A DNA stretch of 35,855 nt. It comes from an uncultured Eubacteriales bacterium (GTDB lineage: Bacteria; Bacillota; Clostridia; Oscillospirales; Oscillospiraceae). A program made the position numbers and the translations under genes. This document shows, one piece after another, positions 35,826 through 35,855 of this stretch. The notes beneath the pieces are model-generated. The model was given only the letters and a program-made list of their open reading frames with translations. It was not told where the DNA came from and searched no databases. The stretch lies in NCBI GenBank assembly GCA_900553805.1, contig USEU01000017.1, positions 1 to 35,855 of the forward strand. The letters run 5' to 3'. Each line of letters begins with the position of its first letter. The first letter of the stretch is position 1.

Positions 35826-35855
35826 ATGTGTTGGCATTACCTATCTTCCCGGCAA

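Noticed and set aside
35502..35837. 111-codon minus-strand ORF beginning MPTHAPLAQSVEQRTVNPC
   Set aside because: It is the well-known artefact of translating across a tRNA gene; it covers tRNA-Asn and its spacer and overlaps the regulator start.

Overview
The window is a chromosomal housekeeping segment of a low-GC-lineage (Clostridia) anaerobe with a rather GC-rich genome. The gene content and wording of the proteins (McsA-type zinc finger, PrsA-like foldase, AtpZ/AtpI, RecD2, ECF transporter module, DUF1292, aminoacyl-histidine dipeptidase) fit a gut-type Oscillospiraceae/Ruminococcaceae member. That placement is inference from protein resemblance, not from a database search. Strong AGGAGG ribosome binding sites, sigma-A type promoters and an encoded tRNA CCA end agree with it. 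No prophage, CRISPR array or insertion sequence is visible.

Layout. 1-2.95 kb (minus): a ClpC-like AAA+ unfoldase with an N-terminal McsA-type zinc finger, followed by a small HELMH metalloprotease-like protein. 3.0-10.1 kb (minus): a class A penicillin-binding protein carrying an inserted zinc ribbon, an rRNA-type methyltransferase, the ECF transporter ATPases and T component, and truA. 10.4-13.25 kb (plus): a DUF1292 protein, a probable 6S RNA with a strong terminator, a membrane-anchored parvulin foldase, and an odd 161-aa protein that looks like TldD/PmbA with the catalytic middle missing. 13.3-17.3 kb (minus): recD2-comF-mreB. 17.4-24.8 kb (plus): a complete F-type ATP synthase operon (atpZ, atpI, a, c, b, delta, alpha, gamma, beta, epsilon) behind a near-consensus promoter. 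24.8-26.4 kb (minus): an ECF sigma factor overlapping a membrane-anchored probable anti-sigma/sensor protein. 26.5-28.5 kb (plus): asnS and a GNAT acetyltransferase. 28.5-34.8 kb (minus): a GT-C-like membrane protein, an M28 peptidase, pepD, secG and prfB. 34.87-35.83 kb (minus): the wreck of a LytTR response regulator/GHKL kinase pair, then tRNA-Asn(GTT).

How it fits together. Most of the window serves energy conservation, envelope building and protein quality control. The ATP synthase c subunit carries the two-carboxylate ion-binding pattern (Glu31 plus Glu64-Thr-Thr...Tyr69), which points to sodium coupling. The most unusual items are that c subunit, the central-domain-less TldD-like protein, the zinc-ribbon PBP, the McsA-Clp fusion, and the in-frame deletion scar joining a response regulator to the last ~48 codons of a histidine kinase. 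I did not find a clearly new multigene system.
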